DNA of 64,000 nucleotides from Miltoncostaea sp963762825 (lineage in GTDB: Bacteria > Actinomycetota > Thermoleophilia > Miltoncostaeales > Miltoncostaeaceae). The stretch spans positions 1,116,001 through 1,180,000 of the forward strand of contig CAVXLZ010000002.1 in the NCBI GenBank assembly GCA_963762825.1, written 5' to 3'. The stretch's first letter is position 1, and each line of letters starts with the position of its first letter. This document shows, in pieces, positions 62,906 to 64,000 of the stretch. The notes under the pieces were generated by a model, which saw only the letters and a list, made by a program, of their open reading frames with translations, ran no database searches and was not told the DNA's origin. A program made the translations under genes and the position numbers.

Positions 62906-64000
62906 ATGAACTGCGGAGCGTGCAACGCGCCCGCGCCCCCGGGCGGGCGCTTCTGCAGCCAGTGCGGCGAGAGCCGCCGGGGGCGGCGTGCCCTCGCATT
63001 GCAGCGCCGTTGTGCAGCACGCCCAGAGATTCTGCGCGGAGTGCGGGGCGCCGCTCGAGGCCGGACAGCCGACGACCCTGCCCGCACCGGCCCGCCAGGA
63101 GGGGGCGCGCAAGCAGGTGACCGTGCTCTTCTGCGACATCGTCGGCTCGACTCGGCTGGCCGAGCAGGTCGGGGCGGAGGCCATGCATGTTGCTCGCCCG
63201 CTTCTTCGAGCTCGCCCTGGCCGAGGTCCACCGCTACGGGGGGACCATCGACAAGTTCCTCGGCGACGGCTTCCTGGCGCTCGTCGGCGTGCCGGTCGCG
63301 CATGAGGACCACGCCCGCCGAGCGGTCCTCGCCGCCCTCGGTATCCGCCGCCGGCTGCAGGAGGAGCTCGGCGCCGACGCCGACGGAGAGCCGATCCGCA
63401 CTCGGATGGGCCTGAACACCGGCCTCGTCGTCGTCGGCTCGGTCGGTGATCAGCTGGCGAGCGATTTCACCGCCATCGGCGACACCATCAATGTCGCCTC
63501 GCGCCTCGAGGCCCTCGCACGCCCGGGCGACATCGTGATCAGCGATTCGACGGCGCGCCTGGTGAGCGGCTACGTCCGCACCGAACCCCTCGGCGACCTG
63601 AAGCTTCCCGGCAAGAGCTCGCTGGTGCAGGGCTATCGCGTTGTGGGCGTGGGCTCACGTCGCTCTCGCCTGCAGGGCCGGCGGGCGGCGCAGTTCGTCG
63701 GCCGCGAGCGCCAGCTCGCCGCCCTGAACGACCTCCTGGGTGAGGCGCGTCAGGGGCGGGGCCAGGTGGTCGGCGTCGTGGGCGAACCCGGGATGGGCAA
63801 GACCCGCCTTGTGGCCGAGTTCCGACGCGACCTGACCGAGGACCGCCCGACCATCTTGGAGGGACGCTGCCTGTCCTATGGATCGGCCATCCCCTGGGTA
63901 CCGGTCCGGGACATCGGTGAGAGCCGACTGCCGGATAGCGACGCCGATCGTCTGGGCGAGGCGACTCAGAAGGTCCGCCAGTCGCTCGCCCGGCTTCGGC
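62906..64000 (+). CDS. Class III adenylate/guanylate cyclase with zinc ribbon and ATPase domain (cut by window edge), two frameshifts
   Basis: ATG 62906 starts a double zinc-ribbon: NCGACNAPAPPGGRFCSQCG, then FCAECGAPLEAG in another frame. A cyclase homology domain follows: KQVTVLFCDIVGSTRLAEQV, GGTIDKFLGDGFLALVGVPV, RMGLNTGLVVVGSVGDQLAS, FTAIGDTINVASRLEALARP. Next is an AAA/STAND domain (FVGRERQLAALNDLLGEARQ, Walker A GEPGMGKTRL), open to the window end. The metal Asp residues and GDTINVASRLE are intact, so nucleotide cyclase activity is plausible. Breaks lie near 62975 and 63185; after the second one the frame stays open for over 800 bases. Such proteins often end in TPR repeats. Confidence 0.8.

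Noticed and set aside
62603..63188. Minus-strand frames opposite the cyclase
   Set aside because: They oppose a recognisable zinc-ribbon and cyclase domain and have shadow-like composition.

Overview
The window is 64 kb of very GC-rich DNA, with G or C at almost every third codon position. Genes are densely packed on both strands with short gaps. There are no rRNA genes, no complete tRNA gene, no insertion sequence and no CRISPR array. The content fits a free-living, soil-type actinobacterium: a deazaflavin-dependent nitroreductase-family enzyme, SARP/BTAD regulators, large LuxR regulators, class III nucleotide cyclases, MacB/LolCDE-type exporters and secreted proteins of a style I associate with Thermoleophilia (Solirubrobacterales). 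The class-level placement is inference.

Layout. 1-6955: a flavin oxidoreductase pair, LysR, an aminotransferase, a degenerate HD-GYP protein, an SDR, and an acetoacetate-decarboxylase-like gene with a perfect palindromic operator beside a LacI gene. 7006-15420: DEAD-box helicase, primary-type sigma-70 factor, FMN-binding glutamate-synthase-like protein, secreted sugar dehydrogenase, a nitroreductase-like protein, a small holin-family membrane protein. 15434-25546: glycosyltransferase, phosphodiester glycosidase, HD hydrolase, a two-permease plus ATPase exporter, an MFS protein, an intact HD-GYP protein, an SDR. 25618-30215: small genes (CbiX-like, DUF305, a membrane-tethered Rho_N protein, DUF1801, YbhB, universal stress protein, a tiny lipoprotein). 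30411-34930: a vanadium haloperoxidase operon with two uncharacterised partners and a BTAD regulator upstream. 35302-42658: an ABC exporter, a TusA-DsrE fusion, trehalose synthase with a GalT-like enzyme, a deazaflavin-dependent enzyme, a CBS protein. 42865-57386: secreted proteins, two methyltransferases, an aldehyde dehydrogenase, two LuxR regulators, an ICL/PEP-mutase family enzyme. 57629-64000: a thioesterase-cyclase fusion, a class III aminotransferase, a CorA-like/BTAD fusion and a cyclase-ATPase running off the end. All four of these last genes are broken by frameshifts.

Two themes run through the window. First, several genes have a strong Shine-Dalgarno sequence placed over CTG or ATT instead of ATG/GTG/TTG, including the sigma factor. 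Second, many otherwise well-conserved genes are interrupted by +1/-1 shifts, most clearly in G or C runs and most densely after 57.6 kb. Sequencing or assembly error is the simplest explanation, so 'pseudogene' calls here should be read with that in mind. The most novel candidates are the CorA-like domain joined to a BTAD regulator, the double-hotdog thioesterase joined to a class III cyclase, and the haloperoxidase operon.
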